Below are positions 9,649 to 18,856 of a stretch of 64,000 nt of DNA, one piece after another. A model generated the notes under the pieces. It saw only the letters and a list, made by a program, of their open reading frames with translations. It had not been told where the DNA came from and searched no databases. Positions within the stretch are counted from its first letter, which is position 1; the number at the start of each line of letters is the position of its first letter. Source of the DNA: Acinetobacter baylyi DSM 14961 = CIP 107474 (GTDB lineage: Bacteria > Pseudomonadota > Gammaproteobacteria > Pseudomonadales > Moraxellaceae); NCBI RefSeq assembly GCF_000368685.1, contig NZ_KB849625.1:372001-436000 (forward strand). The letters are read 5' to 3'. The position numbers and the translations under genes are program-made.

Positions 9649-11907
9649 TTATCGTGGTGTGATACCAATACTGCTACGAATGTTGCCACCCGTAATCACC
9701 ATTTGTCCTAATTGCTGACCAGATGATGTCGCGGTTGGATAAAAATTTAAATTCGCTTTTAATACACCCGATGGATCCTGATTTGGGTTAATTTGAAGTG
9801 TATTGGCGATCTTAAAAGTATCTTGGGTTAACTTAAGATTTGCATCCACATTTAAATTACCCGAAATTTGATCTAACCCCATGGCAGCATTACTGCCAGG
9901 GTCGACAATGTGAATGTAATTCTTATTTTCATTATTTCCTGATGCATTCAGCTTAACATTTCCAGTCAAGTTTAAATCTGATGCAGAACCTGGAATCAAC
10001 ATCAGTGATGCCGTACCATCCAAACGCATTGCAATCGCAAATAAAACATCTGAGTTTTGAGTAAAACTATTCGATGGAACAAAACAGCTGATGGATGAAC
10101 TGGTTGCACAGGCCGCAGTATTGTAGCGACTTCCTGGTAACTGGCCGAGCGCCAGTTCGGCATTAAGTGCAATAATCAGTTTGGTCAGGTCAATCGCAAT
10201 GCCATTCTGCTCAAAACCAATCGTGCCATTGGTATCTAAAAACAGGTCGATATTACGTAAGCCTGCATAATAGTTAACTTCTTCGCCACTGGTTGAATTT
10301 TTTGCACCATCAATCAGCATGATTGAAGTTGTTTTACTTCCATCACTATTACGACCCTGGGTCGACATCGCCAAACCAAATCCAATCCCTTGTTTGTCTT
10401 TATTGGTTCCATAAGTCGTGCCATACACACCCAAGTTGGCATTCAGGTTGTAAATAGGCAATCCTAACCCCCATGTTCCAGACTGATTGCTAATCTGATG
10501 ATTTGCATCATTACTGTTATCTGCGATAAACCGTGCACTACGGGCAATCGCCTGAAATTCCATGCCGCGTATTGCCAGACTCAGGATATTTGGATTGCTG
10601 GTTACACCTGATTCATACAGATTATGCCGATAAATACCTGCTTGTTGTCCAAGCAACGCTGCAATGCTTGAACTGATTTGAAACTCCATTGACTGACTTT
10701 TGATGGTATTGATATAAAGATCACCAAAGTTAATCGAAGCTAAATTCTGATTGAGCGCAAGATTAGCCGTACCCGATGTAATACCTTGTCGAATTTGCAA
10801 CGGCGTTAAGTTACCAAATTCGATTGCATAAGCATTTGTACCTGTTCCTCCCAGTTCAAGTCGGGTTCCCTGAGAAGTCACTTGCCCATTACTATCTTTA
10901 ATATCGGGTGTAAAACTGGTTTTCATGGCGAGGTGTAGGCCTGTACTCCCAGTCATATCACCACTCGCAGTGGTTGAACCGATTTGAGCACCGCCCAAAG
11001 TCGGTTTATCTGCATTGACTGAAATTTCTGCATCTTTGAGCACACCTGAAGCACCCAAACGAATAATCGGTTTTAGCGTGGTATCACTATTTTGAGCTGA
11101 ATACGCTTTCGGATCTGAACCTGCATTCGGCTTGTAACGTAAATCAATATTAAATCCTGGCTTGGTTTTACCCGCATTATCCAGATCTGCTACGCGCTCA
11201 AGTAAAATCTGATTATTTGAACCTGTTGTATTTTGGGCATTGGTCGAAAGTACAAAGCCCTTTACAGGATCAAGATACATATATCCAGACCCTTTAAAAT
11301 TAAAGTTAAAATCTTTTAAAACCAACTGATTCACTGCACTACTATTTTTTAAGCTATAAAAAATATTGGCATTTTGCAAACCAAATTCGAGATATGCCAA
11401 ATCTTTAGCATTAAATAAACCGTTGCTGGTTTGAAGTAAAAATTTAGTTCCATCACGATCTTGTAGCGTTAAGGCACCCAGACTTTGACTACTGCTGTCC
11501 GAACAATTGGCCTTACCTGCGTTGTCAGAGCAAACTTTGATATCGGCAAAATGTATTTGAGATGGATTCAAAGCTGCTTCAAGGCGGATTCCAGCAGTAT
11601 TACTATTGCCTGCCCCACCCACATCAAGCTTGACGGTACCTCCCACAGCCTGATTTCCTAGCGGTGTAATCGACATCTTGTTTAACGATAAATTCAGATT
11701 ACCTGTACTGCCATCTGCAAAAACCGTATTGTCTTTCCAATTCATCTGGTCCGCTACAATTTTGTCTGTTTGAAGTTGAACGGTCAGACCATCTTGTCCA
11801 GAAACTTCACGCATATTTTGTTCTGAAAGCGCTTCCAGTGCATAGCTTTGATGCACCAGCAACATACTGATCACCAGTAAACTTAACTTGATATTCTTTT
11901 TATTCAT
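9649..11907 (-). CDS. Exported motif-sharing family protein 3 (752 aa)
   Basis: This is the largest member of the block. An upstream in-frame start at 11946 exists, but the ATG at 11907 is preferred. It follows AAGGAAC at the right distance and begins directly with a signal peptide (MNKKNIKLSLLVISMLLVHQ, then SYA). The mature N-terminus carries ALEALSEQNMREVSGQDG, the family motif. The remainder is a long Asn/Gly/Ser/Thr-rich run of alternating hydrophobic and polar residues, with recurrent N-L-N-L and L-G-G-T-G elements, suggesting a beta-helix or barrel-like fold. With this start it lies 13 bases after the preceding gene instead of overlapping it. Function unknown. Confidence 0.8.
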   Translation of the reverse strand: MNKKNIKLSLLVISMLLVHQSYALEALSEQNMREVSGQDGLTVQLQTDKIVADQMNWKDNTVFADGSTGNLNLSLNKMSITPLGNQAVGGTVKLDVGGAGNSNTAGIRLEAALNPSQIHFADIKVCSDNAGKANCSDSSSQSLGALTLQDRDGTKFLLQTSNGLFNAKDLAYLEFGLQNANIFYSLKNSSAVNQLVLKDFNFNFKGSGYMYLDPVKGFVLSTNAQNTTGSNNQILLERVADLDNAGKTKPGFNIDLRYKPNAGSDPKAYSAQNSDTTLKPIIRLGASGVLKDAEISVNADKPTLGGAQIGSTTASGDMTGSTGLHLAMKTSFTPDIKDSNGQVTSQGTRLELGGTGTNAYAIEFGNLTPLQIRQGITSGTANLALNQNLASINFGDLYINTIKSQSMEFQISSSIAALLGQQAGIYRHNLYESGVTSNPNILSLAIRGMEFQAIARSARFIADNSNDANHQISNQSGTWGLGLPIYNLNANLGVYGTTYGTNKDKQGIGFGLAMSTQGRNSDGSKTTSIMLIDGAKNSTSGEEVNYYAGLRNIDLFLDTNGTIGFEQNGIAIDLTKLIIALNAELALGQLPGSRYNTAACATSSSISCFVPSNSFTQNSDVLFAIAMRLDGTASLMLIPGSASDLNLTGNVKLNASGNNENKNYIHIVDPGSNAAMGLDQISGNLNVDANLKLTQDTFKIANTLQINPNQDPSGVLKANLNFYPTATSSGQQLGQMVITGGNIRSSIGITPR

Positions 11908-11920
11908 TGCCAAGTTCCTT

Positions 11921-12553
11921 TTAACAACGAGATGTGGCTGAACCATTGCAGCTAAATATTTTTACCGAACCTGATAATGCCAAATTACCATTCATATTTA
12001 CCCCAACAAATCCTCGCTCCATTCCCTGATCAAACCCTGTATAGCTCGAAGGCACAAAGGTACTTAAATATCCCTTTTGTGCATCTGAGCTGCCGGTATC
12101 GGTTTCAATCGAAAGCGCTCCAAATCCAAAATTACGAATTTGTATCGGATAGGCATCTAAAAAAGTGAGTTTTAAAGCCGAGCGGTATTGATTGGTATCT
12201 ACTGTGACGGTCGTACCATCTAGCTGAAATTTGTCAATTGCCAGCGTACCCTGAATTTTTTTAAAGACCAGCCAGTATAAATTGCCGTTTTGATCCTGAC
12301 GATTATTAAATGCAATAGCAAGACGGCAAAATTGATTGGCACCATTAGCACATTGATAGGTATTGGCAAGGCCGTTACCAGTAGGCAAAGCATGATTCAA
12401 TGACAAAGATAAGCTTAAATCTGCACCGCCCTGACCTTCAATCTGGCTTAACTCCTGATTGGTTAACGGTTTCAAATTACTTTTTACATCTGCAAATGAA
12501 CTCGTTGTTACCAGACATAAGCTCAACAATCCAAGAACATATTTTTTATTCAT
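11921..12553 (-). CDS. Exported motif-sharing family protein 2 (210 aa)
   Basis: The ATG at 12553 is chosen over 12562 because the AAGGA site lies eight bases before it and almost touches the earlier one. The signal peptide (MNKKYVLGLLSLCLVTTSSF, then AD) is followed by LKPLTNQELSQIEGQGGADLS, the clearest copy of the shared motif. It includes a GQGG that looks like a double-glycine leader. The central WLVFKKIQGTL and IQIRNFGFGALSIETD segments recall part of the Acinetobacter protein annotated as FilF, from memory only. A C-terminal pair of Cys (FSCNGSATSRC) could form a disulfide. It is the second gene of a tight four-gene operon. Confidence 0.8.
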   Translation of the reverse strand: MNKKYVLGLLSLCLVTTSSFADVKSNLKPLTNQELSQIEGQGGADLSLSLSLNHALPTGNGLANTYQCANGANQFCRLAIAFNNRQDQNGNLYWLVFKKIQGTLAIDKFQLDGTTVTVDTNQYRSALKLTFLDAYPIQIRNFGFGALSIETDTGSSDAQKGYLSTFVPSSYTGFDQGMERGFVGVNMNGNLALSGSVKIFSCNGSATSRC

Positions 12554-12564
12554 TAGATTCATCC

Positions 12565-13944
12565 TTATAATCCAGTAGTTGAAATTTTCAGATGCTGAAT
12601 CATGAGGCCATCAATTGCTGCTGAGCCCAAATTAACCGCATTACCCGCAGAGTCTTTAAAAGTTAGGCCCACCGCAGAACTTGTATTGACAGCTTTAAGT
12701 AAATTGCTGTTGTCAATGGTGGCCGTTCCGATACTAATACTGCTATGTGTGGCGGTATTGCCCTGATAATTCACTCCAGCAATCGTGGAAGTCGTACCGC
12801 AGTTCTGAACATTACAAGTTGAGCCTTTATAAGATTTATCTTGCCCTGAATAATCAGTGTAAATTTGTTGATAAATACTCGCCACATTTGGAATACGGGT
12901 TACTTCCAATGAGAAGTTATTGCCATCTGTATTAAAAATCAAAGGCTGATAAACACTGCCCAGTACCAAATTTATATTTGGACTGTAGATATACACCCCT
13001 TCAAGCGCATTAAAGTTAGGTGCACTCTCGCCTGTAATCGCAGGCGTATTTAGACATGTACCTGTGGTTGAGCAACTGGTTGTCCCTGTTAATTCTGCCG
13101 TACTAATTCTAAGCATACGACTCGAATCTGCTGTGGTACGTGTTCCAGCGTTATAATCTGTATTTAAACGGATCAACCCTGCCAAACCAAGCGTTTTATT
13201 ATAAGTCGTGGATAGTCCAGAATTATTGGTTGCATTCCCCAATGTCTGAAATAACTTCAAATTTGAACCATTTAAACTCAAACCATTCAGAATCATTTGT
13301 ACTCGTAAACGATTTTCAAGCCCACCTAAAGAGTCTGGTGCTCCCGTTGCGGCATTCACTGTAGTGCTGGTAGTCGAATTACGCGAAAAAATATCGCCCC
13401 ACAGCCCTAGCTTGGCGGTATCACTGGCAAGCGTACCATCGGCTCGCAGTAAGGGCGCTTCAAGCCCTAAATAACTCAAGCTCTGTACATTTCCTGCAAA
13501 GTCATAGGTACTTACAGGAAGTACATTCAGCACCCATGGGTTAGATTCTGTACCCAGATTAACACCTGTATTACTAAAACGTGAGTTGACATTGCTGTCA
13601 CTTTTGGAAAGTGCAAGTCCGTAAATAAACAAATCGGCTTTTTTTGCTCCAGAAGCTGTAGCTGTTGAAGATAAAGGCCCGACAGGAATCACACGAATCA
13701 GGCCAGTATCATACCCACGATCAGCCATCCGCGCTGTATTTTGAGCACCGCTCAGATTATCTTCAGCTTTTTGAAACACCATTTTGACGTTTTCAGGTAA
13801 AAAAGCGATTCCTTCACCCGTTTGCTGGCTTAATGTTTCATCTGATAATGCTTCCAATGCAAAGGCCGAATGACTCAGGCCAAGACCAATTGCGATGGTC
13901 AAAATTGCTTTGGGAAAACTTACCGTATAATGTCCTGTCGTCAT
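12565..13944 (-). CDS. Exported motif-sharing family protein 1 (459 aa)
   Basis: This is the first gene of the exported operon. The ATG at 13944 is preferred to the one at 13953, because AAGGA lies eight bases before it. The same AAGGATG context sets the start of the next gene. The signal peptide ends SAFA, followed by LEALSDETLSQQTGEG, the shared motif. The mature protein is Asn/Ser/Thr/Gly rich, with several Cys in the second half (TSCSTTGTC, CNVQNCG) that may form disulfides. No transmembrane segment beyond the signal is evident, so the product is probably periplasmic, outer-membrane bound or on the surface. Its function is not known to me. Confidence 0.8.
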   Translation of the reverse strand: MTTGHYTVSFPKAILTIAIGLGLSHSAFALEALSDETLSQQTGEGIAFLPENVKMVFQKAEDNLSGAQNTARMADRGYDTGLIRVIPVGPLSSTATASGAKKADLFIYGLALSKSDSNVNSRFSNTGVNLGTESNPWVLNVLPVSTYDFAGNVQSLSYLGLEAPLLRADGTLASDTAKLGLWGDIFSRNSTTSTTVNAATGAPDSLGGLENRLRVQMILNGLSLNGSNLKLFQTLGNATNNSGLSTTYNKTLGLAGLIRLNTDYNAGTRTTADSSRMLRISTAELTGTTSCSTTGTCLNTPAITGESAPNFNALEGVYIYSPNINLVLGSVYQPLIFNTDGNNFSLEVTRIPNVASIYQQIYTDYSGQDKSYKGSTCNVQNCGTTSTIAGVNYQGNTATHSSISIGTATIDNSNLLKAVNTSSAVGLTFKDSAGNAVNLGSAAIDGLMIQHLKISTTGL

Positions 13945-14128
13945 CGTGACCATCCTTTTATACGATGCTCCGCACCATATCTTCTTTTTCTTGATTTTAT
14001 TTTGTAGAAAGCTTCCAAGCTCACCACAAGGTTAGCTATTTTTTGCCAACCTTTCCTCAATTTCTATTATGCTTATCCTTTAAACAAATGCAAAAAAAAT
14101 CATGTAAAAAAAAACTTTTCCGATAAAC

Positions 14129-14153
14129 GAAAGGCGATATTATATCGCCTTTT
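14129..14153 (-). terminator. Probable terminator after dcd
   Basis: An AAAGGCGATAT / ATATCGCCTTT inverted repeat lies 23 bases past the dcd stop. The nearest T-run on the minus strand is some 15 bases further, so the structure is strong but not a textbook terminator. Confidence 0.45.
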
Positions 14154-14175
14154 GCTTTTAATCGCTTGAAATAGA

Positions 14176-14745
14176 TTAAGCTTTTGGCAAGGTCACGCCT
14201 GTCTGCCCTTGATATTTACCACCACGATCTTTATAAGAAGTTTCGCACACTTCATCACTTTCAAAAAATAACATCTGAGCCACACCTTCACCCGCATAAA
14301 TACGCGCTGGCAAGTTGGTGGTATTTGAAAATTCTAGCGTTACATGCCCTTCCCACTCTGGTTCAAGCGGCGTTACATTCACAATAATACCGCAGCGTGC
14401 ATAAGTCGATTTACCCAGACAAACGGTTAGGACATTACGCGGAATTCTAAAATATTCAACAGTTCTGGCAAGTGCAAACGAGTTTGGCGGAATAATACAT
14501 ACATCGGAATGAATATCGATAAAGCTTTTTTCATCAAAATTTTTAGGATCGACAATCGCTGAATGGACATTGGTGAAAACTTTAAATTCTGGTGCACAGC
14601 GTACGTCATAACCGTAACTGGATACCCCATAAGAAATCAGTTTTTCCCCTTGCGCGTTAAAACGTACCTGATTTTCAGCATAGGGCTCAATCATGCCATG
14701 TTTTTCACTCATTTCACGAATCCAACGATCCGACTTAATCGCCAT
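14176..14745 (-). CDS. dcd: dCTP deaminase
   Basis: Dcd converts dCTP to dUTP, feeding dTMP synthesis in the cytosol. The 189-residue length is standard. Recognised segments are [21 protein letters not shown] at the N-terminus, the SYGYDVR nucleotide-binding region near residue 43, and the catalytic core [28 protein letters not shown] (about 110-138), containing the Ser/Arg/Glu residues typical of the family. The trimer-forming tail ends [13 protein letters not shown]. The gene is intact and stands alone between the exported block and a LysE-type transporter gene. Confidence 0.97.
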   Translation of the reverse strand: MAIKSDRWIREMSEKHGMIEPYAENQVRFNAQGEKLISYGVSSYGYDVRCAPEFKVFTNVHSAIVDPKNFDEKSFIDIHSDVCIIPPNSFALARTVEYFRIPRNVLTVCLGKSTYARCGIIVNVTPLEPEWEGHVTLEFSNTTNLPARIYAGEGVAQMLFFESDEVCETSYKDRGGKYQGQTGVTLPKA

Positions 14746-14842
14746 GTTTCAATTATCCACAACAGTTAAATTAAAATTGGCATTACTTTAACGTAAATAC
14801 AAGCTCAAGGGAAAGTTGGATACTGTTTATTGTTGCACCACA

Positions 14843-15436
14843 TTAAAACTTCAATATGGCCGAATAACTCAGTGGAACTGAAAAACTAATCAATATAAGC
14901 GATGCCGTACGCTGTAAATTACATGGATTTAACCATCGAGTTTGTTTTTTTGCCAATAAGGCTCCCACCGTAATCCAAAAACTAGCAATGGGTAGAATGA
15001 GCGCCAAAAATACCAGCATATGTACAGTATAAGCATGCAAACTAAGCCATGCAGAAGCAGGAAAAATAGCCGAAGCAAACAATAGCCCCTTGGGATTAAG
15101 CAGCGTTGCACAAAACAGTTCACTAACGCGAATGGTCGGTTGAATCAGACTTTGCTCATGATTGGCAGTACGCCAGAGCTTGATTGCCAAATACACAATA
15201 TAAAAGGCACTTAACAGTTTCAAAATAGTCGGCAACATTGGGAAATGCTGCGAGATCATGCCAATTAATAATCCCCAAAAGGAAATAGCAATGATATAAC
15301 CTATAGACTCGGCAGGAATAAGACGTAATGATGAACGAATCCCCACCTGAATACCCGATGACGCCAAAAGCGTATTGGTAGGCCCAGGAGTGAGTAAGAT
15401 TGCCGCGACCAGACCAATAAAAAACCATGAAATCAT
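14843..15436 (-). CDS. LysE/RhtB-family amino-acid exporter
   Basis: This 197-residue membrane protein has about six hydrophobic segments and the family signature near the N-terminus (LLTPGPTNTLLASSG, about residues 15-29). LysE/RhtB proteins export amino acids or related small molecules from the cytosol. The middle contains the conserved LLNPKGLLFASAIFP element, typical of the second half of the family. There is no adjacent LysR-type regulator that could suggest a substrate. It runs on the same strand as dcd, about 100 bases upstream of it, without an evident terminator between them. Confidence 0.88.
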   Translation of the reverse strand: MISWFFIGLVAAILLTPGPTNTLLASSGIQVGIRSSLRLIPAESIGYIIAISFWGLLIGMISQHFPMLPTILKLLSAFYIVYLAIKLWRTANHEQSLIQPTIRVSELFCATLLNPKGLLFASAIFPASAWLSLHAYTVHMLVFLALILPIASFWITVGALLAKKQTRWLNPCNLQRTASLILISFSVPLSYSAILKF

Positions 15437-15865
15437 CTAATGACCTCACCCTGTATACAACAAGACCAAAATGAATATAGCATCAAGTGACAAAATAAAC
15501 TTAATCCATTTGAAATAGAATGTGACAACCATTGAAAATTTCAATATTTTATAAAAGCTTAGCAGGTAAAAACCAATAAAACGCAGCAGTCACAATTGTC
15601 AATTCTATGTCATTAATTTCATGTTTGTCTTTTATCAAAGTCGGTGTTAGCGCTTAAATTACAATCGGGACGAAGCACATTTGACTTCATTTCGTAAAAG
15701 GCGTAACGTGGCGGTAATCAAGGTTTTTTATCTGTCTTTGTACACTGCTATGATGTGGTGTTAAGCTTTTTCTAAGTTTCTATCTGCACTATATCAATTT
15801 GTAATGCATTGGGTTATCTGAATATTTTTAACTCAGCGTCATCTTTATTATATGATCATAGGTCT
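15437..15865. other. Intergenic region between divergent genes
   Basis: About 430 bases separate the divergent LysE-type and DUF2062 genes and should hold both promoters. I see AT-rich sequence and a possible TTGACT element near 15680 without a good -10 partner. There is no convincing small gene, RNA or repeat. Confidence 0.4.
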
Positions 15866-16432
15866 ATGGCAAAGCAATTTTTTCAATCCTGGCTTCCTTC
15901 ACCAGAAAAGGTATCAAAGTTAAAGTTGATGCGTTTTTTTGGTCAAAGAACCTTGAATCCGTTGCTGTGGTATGTCAATCGCAAATCTATCTCTAGAGCA
16001 GTATTTATTGGTGCGTTCTTTGGCTTACTTCCTATCCCTTTTCATAGTGTACTAATCATTTTAGTAGTATTACTGCTTGAAGTGAATCTTCCAGTGGCCC
16101 TTGCACTGGCTTGGTTAAGTAATCCACTTACCCTAGTACCTATTTTATATGTTGGTTTTTGGCTAGGCAGCAAAATCTACCATGTACATATGATCAATAA
16201 AGACATGATGCTGGGGGTGTTACATCAGATTTGCAATTGGATCAAACATTTTGGACACGGCCATATTGACCTGAGTCTTGCCAAAATTTTGATGTCTGGA
16301 CTTGTTATTGAAGCATTGGTGCTGGCGCTATGCCTATATGCAGCCACAGAAATTTTCTGGCGCTGGAGTATCATGCGACACCGTCAAAAAAGACGTCAAA
16401 AAAAGGCCGAACCGCAGTTCGACCTTAAGTAA
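15866..16432 (+). CDS. DUF2062 domain membrane protein
   Basis: The reading frame is open from 15809, but the MAKQFFQSWLPSPEK start at 15866 (188 residues) fits the family better. Its ribosome site is weak (AGG three bases away). The DUF2062 core is visible as SRAVFIGAFFGLLPIPFHSVL followed by a hydrophobic hairpin and LALAWLSNPLTLVPILYVGFWLG. There are about three to four membrane segments. The C-terminal tail is highly basic (RHRQKRRQKKA). The last codons overlap a terminator that serves the convergent gene, and the two stop codons abut with no gap. Its biochemical role is not established. Confidence 0.85.
   Translation: MAKQFFQSWLPSPEKVSKLKLMRFFGQRTLNPLLWYVNRKSISRAVFIGAFFGLLPIPFHSVLIILVVLLLEVNLPVALALAWLSNPLTLVPILYVGFWLGSKIYHVHMINKDMMLGVLHQICNWIKHFGHGHIDLSLAKILMSGLVIEALVLALCLYAATEIFWRWSIMRHRQKRRQKKAEPQFDLK
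16398..16426 (-). terminator. Intrinsic terminator embedded in the DUF2062 coding tail
   Basis: Read on the minus strand, AAGGTCGAAC and GTTCGGCCTT form a ten-base stem with one mismatch and a four-base loop, followed by a run of seven Ts. It lies just after the stop of the nucleosidase-like lipoprotein gene, entirely inside the last codons of the convergent DUF2062 gene. Confidence 0.8.
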
Positions 16433-17308
16433 TTAATTGGTTTTTGCTTTCAGATTTTTCATGTAATCTTCAGCGACATGTAAAACATATTCCTGACACG
16501 CTTCACCTGTACCGCCATCATACTTGCCATTATTCGTGATGTTGTTTGACACCACGCGAATGCCAATAAATGGAACATTAAACTGGCTAGCGATTTGTGC
16601 AACCGATGCCGCTTCCATCTCTTCTACAGATGTACCATAACGTGTGTTGAAGAATTTGATACGGTCAAGTTCGTTATTCCAAACATCTGCTGAACCAATC
16701 GTACCTTCTACCACTTTGCCTTTGCTGTAAGTCGATTTTACACGCTGAGCAGCAGCCATTAAGCCCTGATCTGCTGTAAATTTACGAATTGCGATTGGTT
16801 CTGGATCAGATTCATCTTTTGGTAATACATCAAAAGCTTCGTTCCATGTCAATGCATCTGAACCGCCGCCTACTGGACGATGAGGCGTTTTAAATGCACC
16901 AATATTCGTGGTGTATTGGCCAAGCACAATGTCGTACACATTGAGCTTCGGATCATGTCCGCCCGATGTGCCCTGATTGATAATCGCAACAGGTTGATAG
17001 CGCTCAATCGCAATCGCAGTTGCAGCGGCTGAGTTACTCATGCCCATACGGGTTTTAGAGATAATCACTGGATAACCGTGATACGTGCCTTTCCAGAATT
17101 TCCATCCACCAATTGTTTCTACACTGACATCACTGAGTTTGGATGCCATTTGCTCAGACTCGACGGGTAAAGCACCCTGAATAATAATCGGTTTCAATGC
17201 TGACTTCACTTCAACTGAGGGAGTAGATGCAACATAATGGCTACTACATGCGGTCAAAAACAAACCTGAGCATAATCCAAGTGCAGTAAACAACGCTTTA
17301 AACTTCAT
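16433..17308 (-). CDS. Exported nucleosidase/phosphorylase-superfamily lipoprotein
   Basis: This 291-residue protein has a lipoprotein signal (FLTACSSH; lipidated Cys about residue 21) in front of a PNP/UDP phosphorylase fold related to MTA/SAH nucleosidase. Matching segments are IIQGALPVESEQM (first strand and acidic loop), INQGTSGGHDP, VVEGTIGSADVW and SVEEMEAASVAQIASQFNVPFIGIRVVSNN. The substrate-binding Met-Glu pair is kept. At the catalytic position, where MTA/SAH nucleosidases have Asp in a SDVAD-type motif, this protein has SNN, so Asp is replaced by Asn. Export is unusual, since the classic enzymes are cytosolic. It may split nucleosides in the periplasm, or bind them; the exact reaction is uncertain. 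Confidence 0.8.
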   Translation of the reverse strand: MKFKALFTALGLCSGLFLTACSSHYVASTPSVEVKSALKPIIIQGALPVESEQMASKLSDVSVETIGGWKFWKGTYHGYPVIISKTRMGMSNSAAATAIAIERYQPVAIINQGTSGGHDPKLNVYDIVLGQYTTNIGAFKTPHRPVGGGSDALTWNEAFDVLPKDESDPEPIAIRKFTADQGLMAAAQRVKSTYSKGKVVEGTIGSADVWNNELDRIKFFNTRYGTSVEEMEAASVAQIASQFNVPFIGIRVVSNNITNNGKYDGGTGEACQEYVLHVAEDYMKNLKAKTN

Positions 17309-17482
17309 TCGTTATCCTTAAATTCAAAAACAAATAATTAGCAAATTTTATGCCAATCGTTCAAAAAAACTAATCAATAAAATTTAAATAATCAGATAGA
17401 TAGCATGATTATATAAGGAATCTAATAAAAAATATAATCCTTACACTATATTCCTGCATATCTTGATGAACGAGTTTTCAAA

Positions 17483-18706
17483 TTAAAAGATACGCTTATC
17501 ATCACGCGCACGTTGCGGGAGTTGCTCTACACGAGTCCAGAGCGCCTGTGCAATCATTTGATAACTTTCAGCAGCAGTATCTTGCGCGATCACACTGGGT
17601 TGACCCTTATCGGCATTTTCACGAATTTGTGCATTCAACGGTAAACGTCCAAGCAATGGAATATCATATTGCTCAGAAAGTTTATCACCACCACCAACAC
17701 CAAAAATTTGTTCTTCAAAACCACAATTTGAACAGATATGTGTCGACATATTTTCAATTACACCCACAACTGGAATACCGACACGGTTAAATAATTCAAT
17801 TCCTTTGCTTGCATCAAGCAAGGCTACATTTTGAGGAGTCGTCACAATCAAAGCACCTGTTACGGGGATACGCTGAGCCAAGGTTAACTGAATATCACCC
17901 GTACCCGGTGGCATATCAATGACCAATACATCTAAATCTGGCCATAAAGTTTGATTAAACAACTGCATTAAGGCACCTGTGGCCTTTGGGCCACGCCATG
18001 CAACAGGCGTATTGTTATCACCCGTTAGATGTCCAATCGAAAGTACAGCAAGCCCATAAGCATCAAGTGGTACAAAGTTTTCATTTTCAATTTTAGGAGT
18101 ACGTCCTGCATTGCCAAGCATGGTTGGAATACTCGGTCCATAAATATCGGCATCCAACACGCCCACTTTTAAACCTTGCTTTTGAAGCGCCAAAGCAAGA
18201 TTCACGGTAGTCGTGGATTTGCCTACCCCTCCTTTACCCGAAGAAACCAAAATCACGTTTTTTATACGTGGATGAGCAGGCACTTCACTTTGTATAGGTG
18301 CTTTTTTCTGGATGGGTGGATTATTTGGATCGGGTGTTGGTGATGCAGAAGCATCGACTACAGGCGGTAAATGACTGGATGATGATGTGGTGGATGAACT
18401 TGATTTTGGCTCTGTACGAGGTGCTGTTTTCTGCTGAATCACGTGTAAATTCAGTTCTTGGATGCCCGCTTTTTGTAATGCATCTGCAAGCTCATCATGA
18501 ATTTGCTGTAAATGATCGGCTTCTTCGGGAAAGGTTTTTATAGTGAGTTGAAGTATACGGCCTTCGACATTAATCTGGGTAATTCGATCTTTGAGTACAA
18601 ATGAAGAATTTTCAAGTGAATACGATTGCAATATGGTTTGAACATCATCTTCCTTAACTTCTTGTGATGGTGAAAACACGGATTTAAGTGAAGAAAGCCA
18701 AGACAT
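17483..18706 (-). CDS. apbC: Mrp/ApbC-family iron-sulfur cluster carrier ATPase
   Basis: This 407-residue P-loop ATPase is thought to assemble and deliver [4Fe-4S] clusters in the cytosol. The start at 18706 (MSWLSSLKSVF) has GGAG eight bases upstream; an earlier TTG frame extension lacks a site. Order of parts: an N-terminal DUF59/MIP18-like region (about 15-95), a Ser/Pro-rich linker (about 100-140), the deviant Walker A GKGGVGKST (about 155), the LDADIYGPS switch, the VIDMPPGTGD segment, and a CxxC pair (CSNCG) that holds the cluster at a dimer interface. All key residues are present. The gene lies between the nucleosidase lipoprotein and LEA-like genes. Confidence 0.93.
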   Translation of the reverse strand: MSWLSSLKSVFSPSQEVKEDDVQTILQSYSLENSSFVLKDRITQINVEGRILQLTIKTFPEEADHLQQIHDELADALQKAGIQELNLHVIQQKTAPRTEPKSSSSTTSSSSHLPPVVDASASPTPDPNNPPIQKKAPIQSEVPAHPRIKNVILVSSGKGGVGKSTTTVNLALALQKQGLKVGVLDADIYGPSIPTMLGNAGRTPKIENENFVPLDAYGLAVLSIGHLTGDNNTPVAWRGPKATGALMQLFNQTLWPDLDVLVIDMPPGTGDIQLTLAQRIPVTGALIVTTPQNVALLDASKGIELFNRVGIPVVGVIENMSTHICSNCGFEEQIFGVGGGDKLSEQYDIPLLGRLPLNAQIRENADKGQPSVIAQDTAAESYQMIAQALWTRVEQLPQRARDDKRIF

Positions 18707-18856
18707 TTCAGTTGCTCCAACAGAGATATGCATCAATTGGAGCTTAGTTTAACAGTATTTTTTATTTGCTCACTCACTGGATGCTCAATTAATGTTTCAT
18801 TTTACTTACAGAAACCTGAACATCCAGAGATTCATCTCATACCATAAGGATCAATT

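Noticed and set aside
11908..11946. N-terminal extension of the 752-residue protein overlapping the previous gene
   Set aside because: The later ATG has a proper ribosome site and begins the signal peptide directly; the extension would put charged residues ahead of it and create an overlap.
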